From NCBI GenBank assembly GCA_937927235.1, contig CALBCM010000030.1, positions 1-31,835 of the forward strand: DNA of 31,835 bases, read 5' to 3'. The position numbers and the translations under genes are program-made. The stretch comes from an uncultured Johnsonella sp. GTDB taxonomy: Bacteria; Bacillota; Clostridia; Lachnospirales; Lachnospiraceae. Below the pieces are notes generated by a model. The model had not been told where the DNA came from, made no database searches, and was given only the letters and a program-made list of their open reading frames with translations. Positions within the stretch are counted from its first letter, which is position 1; each line of letters begins with the position of its first letter. Below are positions 24,566 to 31,835 of the stretch, piece by piece.

Positions 24566-26434
24566 ATGGAAAGAAAATTTGAAGCAAAAGCTGCAAAAAG
24601 GCTTTTAAAGCTTGTAATTAAAGGAAATGAGCTGAGGCTTTCGGCAGTTGCAGTCTGTATACTGTTTTCATCCCTTGCCATGGTGGTGGGAATATCATTT
24701 TTAAAGCCGCTTGTGGATAACTATATAGAGCCTCTGATAGGCTCTAAAAATCCCGACTATGCTCCTATGCTTAAAGAAGTGGTACACATGGGACTGATAT
24801 TTGTATTCGGTACAGTCTGCTCCTATATATATAATGAAATAATGATATTTGTAGGGCAGCAGATAATGAGAGATGTAAGGAGGGACTTATTTGAGCACAT
24901 GGAGAGCCTGCCCATCTCCTATTTTGATACGCATTCGCACGGAGATATAATGTCGGTGTATACCAATGATACCGATACTCTCAGGCAGTTCGTCACTCAG
25001 GCGCTCCCCCAGGTCATAAGCGCTTTAATTACTATAGTGAGCGTATTTATAAGCATGTGCCTGATAAATGTCATCCTGGCCTTTACCGCAGTGCTGATGA
25101 TGCTGATTATGCTCAAGGTAAGCGGCAAGAGCCTGGCTTTTTCAGGCAAATACTTTATGCTGCAGCAGGAGAAGCTCGGCAGGCTTAACGGCTATATAGA
25201 AGAAATGATAAGCGGTCAGAAGGTAATCAAGGTCTTTTGCCATGAGGACAGGGCGGTGGCGGATTTTAAAGTTTTAAATGAGGAGCTGAGGACAAATGCC
25301 GAGCAGGCAAACGCCTTTGCCAACATCCTTATGCCTATAGTAACCCAGTTCGGCAATCTCAGCTATGTAATAATCTCCATAGTCGGAGCAGTCTTTATAA
25401 TAAAGGGCTATTTTGCCTTAACCATAGGCTCTCTGGTAGCCTTTCTCTCGCTGGTAAGAAGCTTTAATTCCCCGTTTTCACAAATAGGAGGTCAGGTTAA
25501 TTCTATAATCACCGCACTTGCAGGCGCAGGCAGGGTGTTTGAGCTGCTTGATGAAAAATCCGAATATGATGAGGGCTATGTAGTGCTGGTAAATGCCAAA
25601 GAAAATGAGGATAAAACTCTTACGGAATGTGATGAAAGAACCGGAATCTGGGCTTGGAAGCATTACCATGAGGCAGACAAATCTACAACCTATACCAGTC
25701 TTGAGGGTAACATAGTGCTTGAGGATGTGGATTTTTCCTATGTTGAGGATAAGAAAATTCTGCATAATATAAGTCTTTATGCACATAAGGGGCAGAAGGT
25801 AGCCTTTGTAGGCTCCACAGGAGCCGGAAAAACCACCATTACCAACCTGCTCAACAGATTTTACGACATAGATACTGGAAAAATCAGGTATGACGGCATT
25901 AATATACAAAAGATTAAAAAAGCGGATTTGAGGCGAAGTCTCGGTATAGTGCTCCAGGATACCCACTTATTTACCGGCAAGGTAATTGACAATATAAGAT
26001 ATGCCAGACCTGAGGCAAGTGACGAGGAATGCATTAAAGCGGCAAAGCTTGCAAATGCCCACAGTTTTATACAAAGACTGCCAAGGGGCTATGACACTGT
26101 GCTGAGCGGGGACGGCACCAGTCTTTCGCAGGGGCAAAGGCAGCTCCTTTCAATAGCCAGGGCGGCACTGGCGGATTCTCCGGTGCTGATTCTTGACGAG
26201 GCTACTTCCTCCATCGACACACATACCGAGCGCCTGGTGCAAAACGGTATGGATGCACTGATGAAAGACAGGACTACTTTTGTAATAGCCCACCGGCTTT
26301 CGACTATCAGAAATGCCGACTGCATTATGGTACTTGAAGCCGGAAGGATTATAGAAAGAGGAAGCCATGAGGAGCTTATAGCACATAAGGGAAAGTATTA
26401 TCAGCTGTATACGGGGCTGGCGGTGAATGATTAA
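24566..26434 (+). CDS. Heterodimeric ABC exporter half, canonical ATPase site (BmrD/YheH-like)
   Basis: Partner of the preceding gene. The 622 residues have six transmembrane helices (about 20-325) and a nucleotide-binding domain with P-loop GSTGAGKTT (Lys422), signature LSQGQRQ, Walker B LILDEATSSID with catalytic Glu545, and His576 in the H-loop. A linker of about 45 residues (about 345-390, including RTGIWAWKH) separates membrane and ATPase parts; I recall such linkers in clostridial members of this subfamily. GGAGG lies 11 bases upstream of the ATG, overlapping the end of the partner gene. Together they form an exporter with one working and one degenerate site. Substrate unknown. Confidence 0.93.
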   Translation: MERKFEAKAAKRLLKLVIKGNELRLSAVAVCILFSSLAMVVGISFLKPLVDNYIEPLIGSKNPDYAPMLKEVVHMGLIFVFGTVCSYIYNEIMIFVGQQIMRDVRRDLFEHMESLPISYFDTHSHGDIMSVYTNDTDTLRQFVTQALPQVISALITIVSVFISMCLINVILAFTAVLMMLIMLKVSGKSLAFSGKYFMLQQEKLGRLNGYIEEMISGQKVIKVFCHEDRAVADFKVLNEELRTNAEQANAFANILMPIVTQFGNLSYVIISIVGAVFIIKGYFALTIGSLVAFLSLVRSFNSPFSQIGGQVNSIITALAGAGRVFELLDEKSEYDEGYVVLVNAKENEDKTLTECDERTGIWAWKHYHEADKSTTYTSLEGNIVLEDVDFSYVEDKKILHNISLYAHKGQKVAFVGSTGAGKTTITNLLNRFYDIDTGKIRYDGINIQKIKKADLRRSLGIVLQDTHLFTGKVIDNIRYARPEASDEECIKAAKLANAHSFIQRLPRGYDTVLSGDGTSLSQGQRQLLSIARAALADSPVLILDEATSSIDTHTERLVQNGMDALMKDRTTFVIAHRLSTIRNADCIMVLEAGRIIERGSHEELIAHKGKYYQLYTGLAVND

Positions 26435-26719
26435 GGTTTAAAATTTGAGCCGAAGATAAATCATTAGTCACTGCTAACTGAATATAAGTTATTTGTAATG
26501 TATTCTTTAGATAAAATTTACAAGTTAGTTAGCTGAGATTTGGAATTTTAGACAAGGTAAATAGAGAATATTATATAAAAATAATAAATAATAGAGAATA
26601 TTACTAGAGTTAAAAATAGTAAGTGGGATAAAAATTCTTATTAAATTATCGTTTTAAAAAGAAAAGTTTGTTATTCATACAAAATATTAATATTTTCTAA
26701 ATAATTTGATAAGAAATCA
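26435..26719. repeat. AT-rich non-coding stretch with palindrome and 14-base direct repeat
   Basis: No gene. GCTAACT (26473-26479) and AGTTAGC (26527-26533) enclose a second pair TTGTAA/TTACAA (26493-26498, 26518-26523), giving a long imperfect hairpin without a T-run; it may lie at the 3' end of the ABC transcript. A 14-base direct repeat, AATAGAGAATATTA, occurs at 26560-26573 and 26590-26603, exactly 30 bases apart. The second lies 117 bases upstream of the next promoter. Confidence 0.55.
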
Positions 26720-26748
26720 TTGTAAAAAATTTATAAAAGTGCTATCAT
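26720..26748 (+). promoter_or_regulatory. Promoter of the surface-protein module
   Basis: TTGTAA (26720-26725) and TATCAT (26743-26748) are 17 bases apart. The start near 26755 gives a leader of almost 290 bases before the first gene at 27043, unusually long for this window. Confidence 0.65.
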
Positions 26749-26789
26749 ATGACCAACACCTTAGCGAACTCTGTTTGGAGAGGATGTAT

Positions 26790-26810
26790 ATGAAACAAAG
26801 TTTAGAGTGA
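26790..26810 (+). CDS. Possible six-residue leader ORF (MKQSLE)
   Basis: An ATG at 26790 is 6 bases behind a good SD-like GGAGAGG (26777-26783) and opens a six-codon ORF ending in TGA. A second in-frame ATG lies at 26784. CTCT and AGAG (26769-26772, 26779-26782) can form a small hairpin over the SD. Being so short, it may be chance; its place about 30 bases after the predicted transcription start is what makes it worth listing. Confidence 0.25.
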   Translation: MKQSLE

Positions 26811-26880
26811 AAATAATTTAGAGTAAGAAATTTATATAATAATTATTTATATAATGATTTTTTTGATTGGATAATTTTCG

Positions 26881-26982
26881 GAACCCTAAGGCTTGTTCGT
26901 ATAAGGTGTTATACATACAAGCCTTTTGAATTGGGTTCATAAAAGTTGCTCTGAATAAGCAAAAATATAGTATTCGGACAAC
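26881..26982 (+). promoter_or_regulatory. Tandem long hairpins in the leader of the cell-wall-binding gene
   Basis: Hairpin 1 (26881-26938) is nested and symmetric: GAACCC/GGGTTC outside, then AAGGCTTGT/ACAAGCCTT (9 perfect pairs), a 2x2 internal loop, then GTATAA/TTATAC around a GGTG tetraloop. Hairpin 2 (26945-26982) pairs GTTG/CAAC and CTGAATA/TATTCGG around a 13-base loop. Neither is followed by a T-run, so they are not ordinary terminators. No known RNA family was recognised. They end 60 bases before the start codon. Confidence 0.6.
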
Positions 26983-27042
26983 ATTTGAATAACGGCTCCA
27001 ATTTTTCAAAAAAGAATACAAAAATAAAAGAAGGAGGTAGCT

Positions 27043-28671
27043 ATGACAAAAAACAAATTTGTTAGGCTGTGTCTGTTTTCATCACTTTTTGCACTTTCAA
27101 TTTCAAGTGCTGCACTTGCAAATGAGTGGAAAGAAAACGGTGGAAACTGGCAGTATGTCGACCCTGCTGGAAACCCTGCTCAAAATAAATGGGTACAGTC
27201 AGGTGACAGGTGGTTTTACCTTGGAGGCGACGGCAACATGGTAAAGGATTCTCTCATCCAGGATGGGGGTGAGCTTTACTATGCCGATTCTGAGGGAGCC
27301 ATGCTTGTAAGGGCATGGAGGGAAGTGCAGGACCCTGACGACGCTAACGAGAAGTTCTGGTATTATTTTGATAAGACCGGAAAGGCTTACAGAAGCCGAA
27401 ATGATAAGTTTTCCACAAAAGAAATTGATGGAAAAAAATACTTCTTTGACGACAGCGGAAAAATGGTAAGAGGCTATGTCACCTCTGAAGGGCGAAGGGT
27501 TGATGCAGACAATAGAGCTCCTTACGTTGATGCTATGTATTTCTTTGGTGAGGATGGTGCCATGTATACAGATAAGTGGTACAGATATGAAAAGGTGGCG
27601 GATGACAATCTTTTCAGCAAGCTTGCCGGCAGAGAATACCAGTATTTTAACGAGATGTGGCTCTACTTTGATTCAAATGGTAAAAAGGTCAAGGCGGAAA
27701 ATGATACCAATGCAAAGGTTAAGGAAATCGGCAGCCACCGATATGCCTTTGATGAAAACGGTATTATGATGCCGCAGTTTTCCGTAAATAATGCAGAGAT
27801 TTCAATCGCTACAGACAGCAATGCGAAGCTGCGTTACGGCTCGGAAGACAATGACGGTCACCTTGCCGCAGAGTACTGGTCATTTAAGGTACCAAGCGTA
27901 TCTATGAGTGAAAAGGACTTTGATGAGCAGGAGTTCAGCTGGTTCAGAACAAAGCTTGACGGAACCGTATATAAAAACAGAATCTACGGTGTCTATGGCA
28001 GAAAATATGCCTTTGATGAAATCGGGCGTATGCAGACAGGCTTTGTAGTAATGAATGAAGACGGAACCTTTTCAAAGCAGTTTGACGTGGATGCTTTCAG
28101 CAGCGGAGATTTTAAAGATACCGCCGCCGGCATAGCAGATGTTTTACCTGTAATTAAGAGAGGAAATCTTTATTTATTCAGCTCTGACGAGTTAAATGAC
28201 GGTTCTATGATTAACGGCAAGGAAGTTTCTGTAGTGCTTGCGGACGGAGTTGCAGTATTCGGCTTTAAGCAAAACGGCATAGTCTACGGCAATAAAAATC
28301 AGCTTCAAAGAGTTTCCGGCAAGTATTATATAAACGGATTAAGACTTAATGCGGACCCCGAGCTTGGCTACGGAGTTATCTTTATCGCAGCGGATGAGGC
28401 GATAGTGGTGGATACCGCCGGCAGACAGGTAAGAGGTGCAAACAGAGTTATAAAAGACGGCGAAGGCTATTGGGTAGTTATACAAAACAATAAATTCGTC
28501 GCAAGAGTGAGTGATTCCGATAAGCCAAGACTAAAGAATGGAAAGTTTTATCACTATAACAGTGATAAGTCCATCAAAAAGGACGAGGATAGATACAGCA
28601 GAGATCCTATAACCTTTTCGGAGGATAATCTTTATCTTGGTGATGGATTTAAAGTTTTTAAAGCAAACTGA
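27043..28671 (+). CDS. Secreted protein with cell-wall-binding (aromatic) repeats
   Basis: Exported surface protein of 542 residues with a signal peptide (about 1-26, cleavage after SAALA). The mature part consists of degenerate cell-wall-binding-type repeats: GGNWQYVDPAGNPAQNKWVQ, RWFYLGGDGNMVKD, KFWYYFDKTGKAYR, KKYFFDDSGKMVRG, MWLYFDSNGKKVK, RYAFDENGIM and RKYAFDEIGRMQTGF, becoming more diverged after about residue 340. No catalytic domain is seen, so it may be an anchor, adhesin or coat component. AGGAGG precedes the ATG. The gene has a long structured leader, and a second secreted protein gene starts 18 bases after its stop, so the two form one operon. Confidence 0.88.
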   Translation: MTKNKFVRLCLFSSLFALSISSAALANEWKENGGNWQYVDPAGNPAQNKWVQSGDRWFYLGGDGNMVKDSLIQDGGELYYADSEGAMLVRAWREVQDPDDANEKFWYYFDKTGKAYRSRNDKFSTKEIDGKKYFFDDSGKMVRGYVTSEGRRVDADNRAPYVDAMYFFGEDGAMYTDKWYRYEKVADDNLFSKLAGREYQYFNEMWLYFDSNGKKVKAENDTNAKVKEIGSHRYAFDENGIMMPQFSVNNAEISIATDSNAKLRYGSEDNDGHLAAEYWSFKVPSVSMSEKDFDEQEFSWFRTKLDGTVYKNRIYGVYGRKYAFDEIGRMQTGFVVMNEDGTFSKQFDVDAFSSGDFKDTAAGIADVLPVIKRGNLYLFSSDELNDGSMINGKEVSVVLADGVAVFGFKQNGIVYGNKNQLQRVSGKYYINGLRLNADPELGYGVIFIAADEAIVVDTAGRQVRGANRVIKDGEGYWVVIQNNKFVARVSDSDKPRLKNGKFYHYNSDKSIKKDEDRYSRDPITFSEDNLYLGDGFKVFKAN

Positions 28672-28689
28672 TATGGGGAGGAAATTTAA

Positions 28690-31600
28690 TTGAGAAAGAG
28701 TTTTTTTAAAAAACTTAAATATACCACCGCGGCTTTGTTAGCGGCAGCGATGGTAGTTGGAGGATTACAGGGAGTTGGAAGTGAGATAGGCGTTGCGTAT
28801 GCAGGTGCTAGTGACCCAGTTTATTTAACTGAGTTGGAGCCTAATGTACCCTTGATGGACGGAAGACCTTATACTTCACTTACACGTAAGCACTATTATA
28901 GTCCAACTAAAATTGCAAACAGAAAGGTAAATAATCAGTTTTGGGCAGCTTCCTATGGAAACGGCTCAACCACTGCTTATAAGTATGGCTTTATAAGAGC
29001 GGGGGCTTCTGGTTTTAATGGTTGGAAATTTGATATTAACGGTCTTACCAAGGCGGTTAACACTGAGCCTGCTGATGAGCCAGAGGAAGCTTATGCTATA
29101 TCCGATGCAGCCGGAGCTTTAAGCTCTACCTACCCTACAGGCAATCCGCAGGGTTATACAAATGCTTTATTCTGCGGTCCAAGTCTTCCTGTACCTCTCG
29201 GTCAAAATGATATGATTGACTTGGGGAAAAAGGCAGTTTTAAGACCTACTAGTGGAGATGTGAGTAAATTCTATCCTAGTAAAGACGGTGAGATAAGAAA
29301 CGGAGAGGTAGTTAAGGCATATTATCATGATACAGTAACCAATACGGATATTGACCTTAAGCTTGAGGTAAGACTTTCAATAAAGCCCTCACCTGATAAA
29401 AAATATATTCTTGCTGAGTATACTGTATATAATGCAAATGATAATATAAATGATGCGAATGGTAAGATAGTAGATCCTTTAAGGAAAGGTGTTGATGGAG
29501 GTCGTACTGTATGGTTTGCTTCAGGCACTGACATAATGGTCGCAGGAGATGACTGGGCACCGGCATGGGCTACTAAAAAAGAAGCTCCGGATGGACAGCA
29601 TATACAAGGTATACATGCTCAGGGACATAATGGTTCTACTTATAATCTTGGAGCACTTGATATACTTACCTATCATCCTCAGCTTAACTTAGGTATACAG
29701 CCTTTAAGAGTTGGAGATACAAGTAAAGTAACGACTTGGATTGGGCAATTTGGTTCTTATCCAAACAATTATGCTACGGACCTTTCAGATATATCTTATA
29801 TGCCAGGAGGTACAAGCGCAGCACTGGATTCAGGTATAGCCTATTCATTTAAGTTTGACTTGCTTCCTGGTGAAACTAAAACCGGTACTATTGCTTTTTC
29901 AATGAGAGGACCTACTTACTATGTTGACCCTGTAAACGGAAGTGACACTTCAGGGGATGGGTTTTTAAGTAGCCCATATAAAACTACTGCAAAAGCTCTT
30001 TCAGTAATAGGTAGTGGAACTCCGGAAAAGGCATTTGTATTTCTTATGAATGATGAAGAAATAGATAAAACTATTAAAATACCAAGTGGCAAAGATGTTA
30101 CGATACAGACTACAGATTATGTTATGGATTCAGCTATGCATGCTAAAACCAAGCCTTTTCCTATAATTATAGACTCTACTACTGGAGAAAGAACTAACTC
30201 GAAAACTATTAAGAGAAAAGCAGGTTTTACCGGAAATATGTTTGAGGTAACACATGGCAATTCAAATGTTACTTTTGGAGATATAGTTATAGATGGTAAT
30301 AAAACAGCGACAGCAGCACTTTCTAAAGATCAGCAGCCTAGGGGCTCTCTGGTTAAGGCAACGGCAGGAAATGTGCTTACGCAGACAGGGGCTATTTTTA
30401 AGGACAATAAAATAATACCTGATGGAGAACCCTTTGTTGATAACAATAATAACGGGGTTTATGATGCAGGAGACACTTTTACAGATTTAAACGGAAACGG
30501 CAACTATGATGGTGAAAATACCAAGGTAGCAAGTGCCATAGATATAAGTGGCTCTGCAAATCTTAAGATGGACTATGGTACTATTAAAGACAATGAGTCT
30601 TATCAGGGCGGTGCTGTAAATATTGCAGGTTCAGGAAATATAACTGTAGCTAATAATGTAAATATCAACGACAATAAGAATGATGCCGGAGGAAATTCAA
30701 ATGTAAGACTTGGTACCGGAAAAACTGTACTGGTTGGAGAAAAGCTTCCAACCGGTTCGCGTATAGGTATCAGTACAGAGCAGGCACTTACAATTTCAAA
30801 TATCGGCATCGGTCTTAAGGTAGCTGAAAAAACCGGACAGCATACTTCGCTTCCGTATTCAGCAAATAATTTTCCGGCTGATAATTCACCCGGACAGTGG
30901 ACTGAATTTGGAGCAGGTACTGAATCAGACAATGTATACTTAAAAGCTACACAGGCGGCTTACAGTGTAAGCTATGTTTATAAAAATGACGTCACCGGAG
31001 TTGAAACCAGCTTAAGTAATCCTGTAAATGTGAATAAAGTGGCAGGTGATGCTATTGATCAAGCTCCGGCAACAGTTGCGGATTATATCTTTAAAAAAGT
31101 TGAAATAACACCGGACAATCACGGACTTTCAGTGGATGCTAATACCGGCAAGGTAGTTGGCTCTATGCCCGGTGTGGATGTCAGTGTAAAGTATATTTAT
31201 GAGAGAAATGTGGGTATAGCATACTTTAACTCAAATGGAGGTACTCCTAATACTATAGCTCCTATTGAATCGGCTGCCGGCGGTGCACCAAGTGCAAGCA
31301 TGCCTACGGTTTCAAGGACGGGCTATACCTTTGGAGGCTGGAGAAAGGTAACGGGTTTTGATGCTTCTGGTAATCCTGATTACACTCAGTACGAAGCTAC
31401 TGCAACTACAGCACTTCCAAATCCGGTAGCACAGGGTAAGCTTTACTTTATAGCAAAATGGGATGTTGACCCTACTCCTTACCTTTATGAGATAACTCAT
31501 AAAAATACCAATACTTTGATACCTTTAGTATTTAAACAGGATTCAGATACTACTAATTATAAGTACCTTGATACGACAAGGGCGGATAAGATAACTATTC

Positions 31601-31835
31601 CGGGATATGTCATGACTGCTTATAATGCCGACCCTTCAAATAAGGGAGTATTTGGTCAGACTTATACTGACAGTGAGGGTACTATTACAGCAGCTACTAC
31701 CACAGAATATGTAGGCAGGATGCCGCTTGGACCATTAAAGGTAAATTATATATACAGAGTGGATTCTTCACAGAACTTTCCATTTACTGTAGAGCATAAA
31801 ACCCCGAGCGGTACAGATGTGGGTACAGCTATCCC
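28690..31835 (+). CDS. Very large secreted surface protein, 3' end outside window
   Basis: The frame is open from a TTG at 28690 to the window end (1048 codons, partial). GGGGAGG lies 8 bases before the TTG, and the product begins with a signal peptide (basic FFKKLK, Ala/Val core, cleavage near VAYA, residue 38). About 39-400 is an unrecognised beta-rich domain. From residue 409 YYVDPVNGSDTSGDG begins a beta-helix-like region (about 409-770) of short repeats such as GGAVNIAGSGNITV. Within it are two calcium-loop-like motifs (from residue 584, DNNNNGVYDAGD and DLNGNGNYDG). About 845-925 is an InlB/Flg_new-type repeat (YFNSNGGT, GYTFGGWRK), then more beta modules. It resembles an adhesin; any wall anchor would lie downstream. 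Confidence 0.9.
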   Translation, partial: MRKSFFKKLKYTTAALLAAAMVVGGLQGVGSEIGVAYAGASDPVYLTELEPNVPLMDGRPYTSLTRKHYYSPTKIANRKVNNQFWAASYGNGSTTAYKYGFIRAGASGFNGWKFDINGLTKAVNTEPADEPEEAYAISDAAGALSSTYPTGNPQGYTNALFCGPSLPVPLGQNDMIDLGKKAVLRPTSGDVSKFYPSKDGEIRNGEVVKAYYHDTVTNTDIDLKLEVRLSIKPSPDKKYILAEYTVYNANDNINDANGKIVDPLRKGVDGGRTVWFASGTDIMVAGDDWAPAWATKKEAPDGQHIQGIHAQGHNGSTYNLGALDILTYHPQLNLGIQPLRVGDTSKVTTWIGQFGSYPNNYATDLSDISYMPGGTSAALDSGIAYSFKFDLLPGETKTGTIAFSMRGPTYYVDPVNGSDTSGDGFLSSPYKTTAKALSVIGSGTPEKAFVFLMNDEEIDKTIKIPSGKDVTIQTTDYVMDSAMHAKTKPFPIIIDSTTGERTNSKTIKRKAGFTGNMFEVTHGNSNVTFGDIVIDGNKTATAALSKDQQPRGSLVKATAGNVLTQTGAIFKDNKIIPDGEPFVDNNNNGVYDAGDTFTDLNGNGNYDGENTKVASAIDISGSANLKMDYGTIKDNESYQGGAVNIAGSGNITVANNVNINDNKNDAGGNSNVRLGTGKTVLVGEKLPTGSRIGISTEQALTISNIGIGLKVAEKTGQHTSLPYSANNFPADNSPGQWTEFGAGTESDNVYLKATQAAYSVSYVYKNDVTGVETSLSNPVNVNKVAGDAIDQAPATVADYIFKKVEITPDNHGLSVDANTGKVVGSMPGVDVSVKYIYERNVGIAYFNSNGGTPNTIAPIESAAGGAPSASMPTVSRTGYTFGGWRKVTGFDASGNPDYTQYEATATTALPNPVAQGKLYFIAKWDVDPTPYLYEITHKNTNTLIPLVFKQDSDTTNYKYLDTTRADKITIPGYVMTAYNADPSNKGVFGQTYTDSEGTITAATTTEYVGRMPLGPLKVNYIYRVDSSQNFPFTVEHKTPSGTDVGTAI

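Noticed and set aside
26473..26982. Invertible promoter switch for surface-protein phase variation
   Set aside because: The inverted repeats near the promoter are short, unlike in sequence and do not flank the promoter as a matched pair; no recombinase gene is present in the window.
26818..27021. Minus-strand open frame of 67 codons in the leader of the cell-wall-binding gene
   Set aside because: It covers the palindromic hairpins; its composition is that of AT-rich non-coding DNA, with no convincing SD or motif.
30603..30932. Minus-strand open frame of 109 codons inside the large surface protein gene
   Set aside because: Antisense to a continuous reading frame with a signal peptide and recognisable domains; no SD.

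Overview
The window reads as chromosomal DNA of a low-GC, anaerobic Firmicute, most likely a clostridium of the Lachnospiraceae type. This is an inference from the AT-rich codon use, strong Shine-Dalgarno (SD) sites, a bacterial V-type ATPase, a TPP riboswitch with thiazole salvage genes, a heterodimeric multidrug-type ABC exporter and secreted proteins with aromatic cell-wall-binding repeats. No species-level call is possible from the sequence alone. I see no insertion sequence, phage gene, CRISPR array or rRNA.

Layout. Positions 1-6700 are plus-strand housekeeping genes: a secreted L,D-transpeptidase, a tRNA-Gln(CUG) with its own promoter and terminator, an acyl-ACP thioesterase, a CvfB-type S1 RNA-binding protein, a YitT membrane protein, a PucR/CdaR-type regulator and a membrane-anchored S41 processing peptidase. 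Positions 6717-9833 are a TPP-riboswitch-controlled thiamine salvage operon (thiE, thiD, thiW, thiM), followed closely by an ornithine cyclodeaminase/mu-crystallin-family gene (9889-10887). A bidirectional terminator separates these from minus-strand genes.

The minus-strand block 11146-21090 holds a secreted protein with cell-wall-binding-like motifs, a small DUF6935-like protein and, beyond a strong terminator, a complete nine-gene V-type ATPase operon in the order G/H-C-I-K-F-E-A-B-D. Its 5' leader contains mutually exclusive inverted repeats, one of which can cover the first SD. The proteolipid gene K has a signal-like N-terminus in front of a single two-helix ion-binding unit.

Positions 21413-26434 (plus) hold a compact operon of cbiG, an unrecognised 109-residue basic protein and two ABC half-transporters, one with a degenerate and one with a canonical ATPase site. 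A 608-base intergenic region follows, with a good promoter, a possible six-residue leader ORF and two long nested hairpins. It leads into a two-gene surface module: a secreted cell-wall-binding-repeat protein, and a very large secreted protein that starts with TTG at 28690 and is still open at the window end (at least 1048 codons). The second protein carries a predicted beta-helix region, two calcium-loop-like motifs and an InlB/Flg_new-type repeat.

The observations I rate highest are the structured leader plus surface module (26720-31835), the alternative-pairing leader of the ATPase operon (21094-21176), and the unusual proteolipid precursor.
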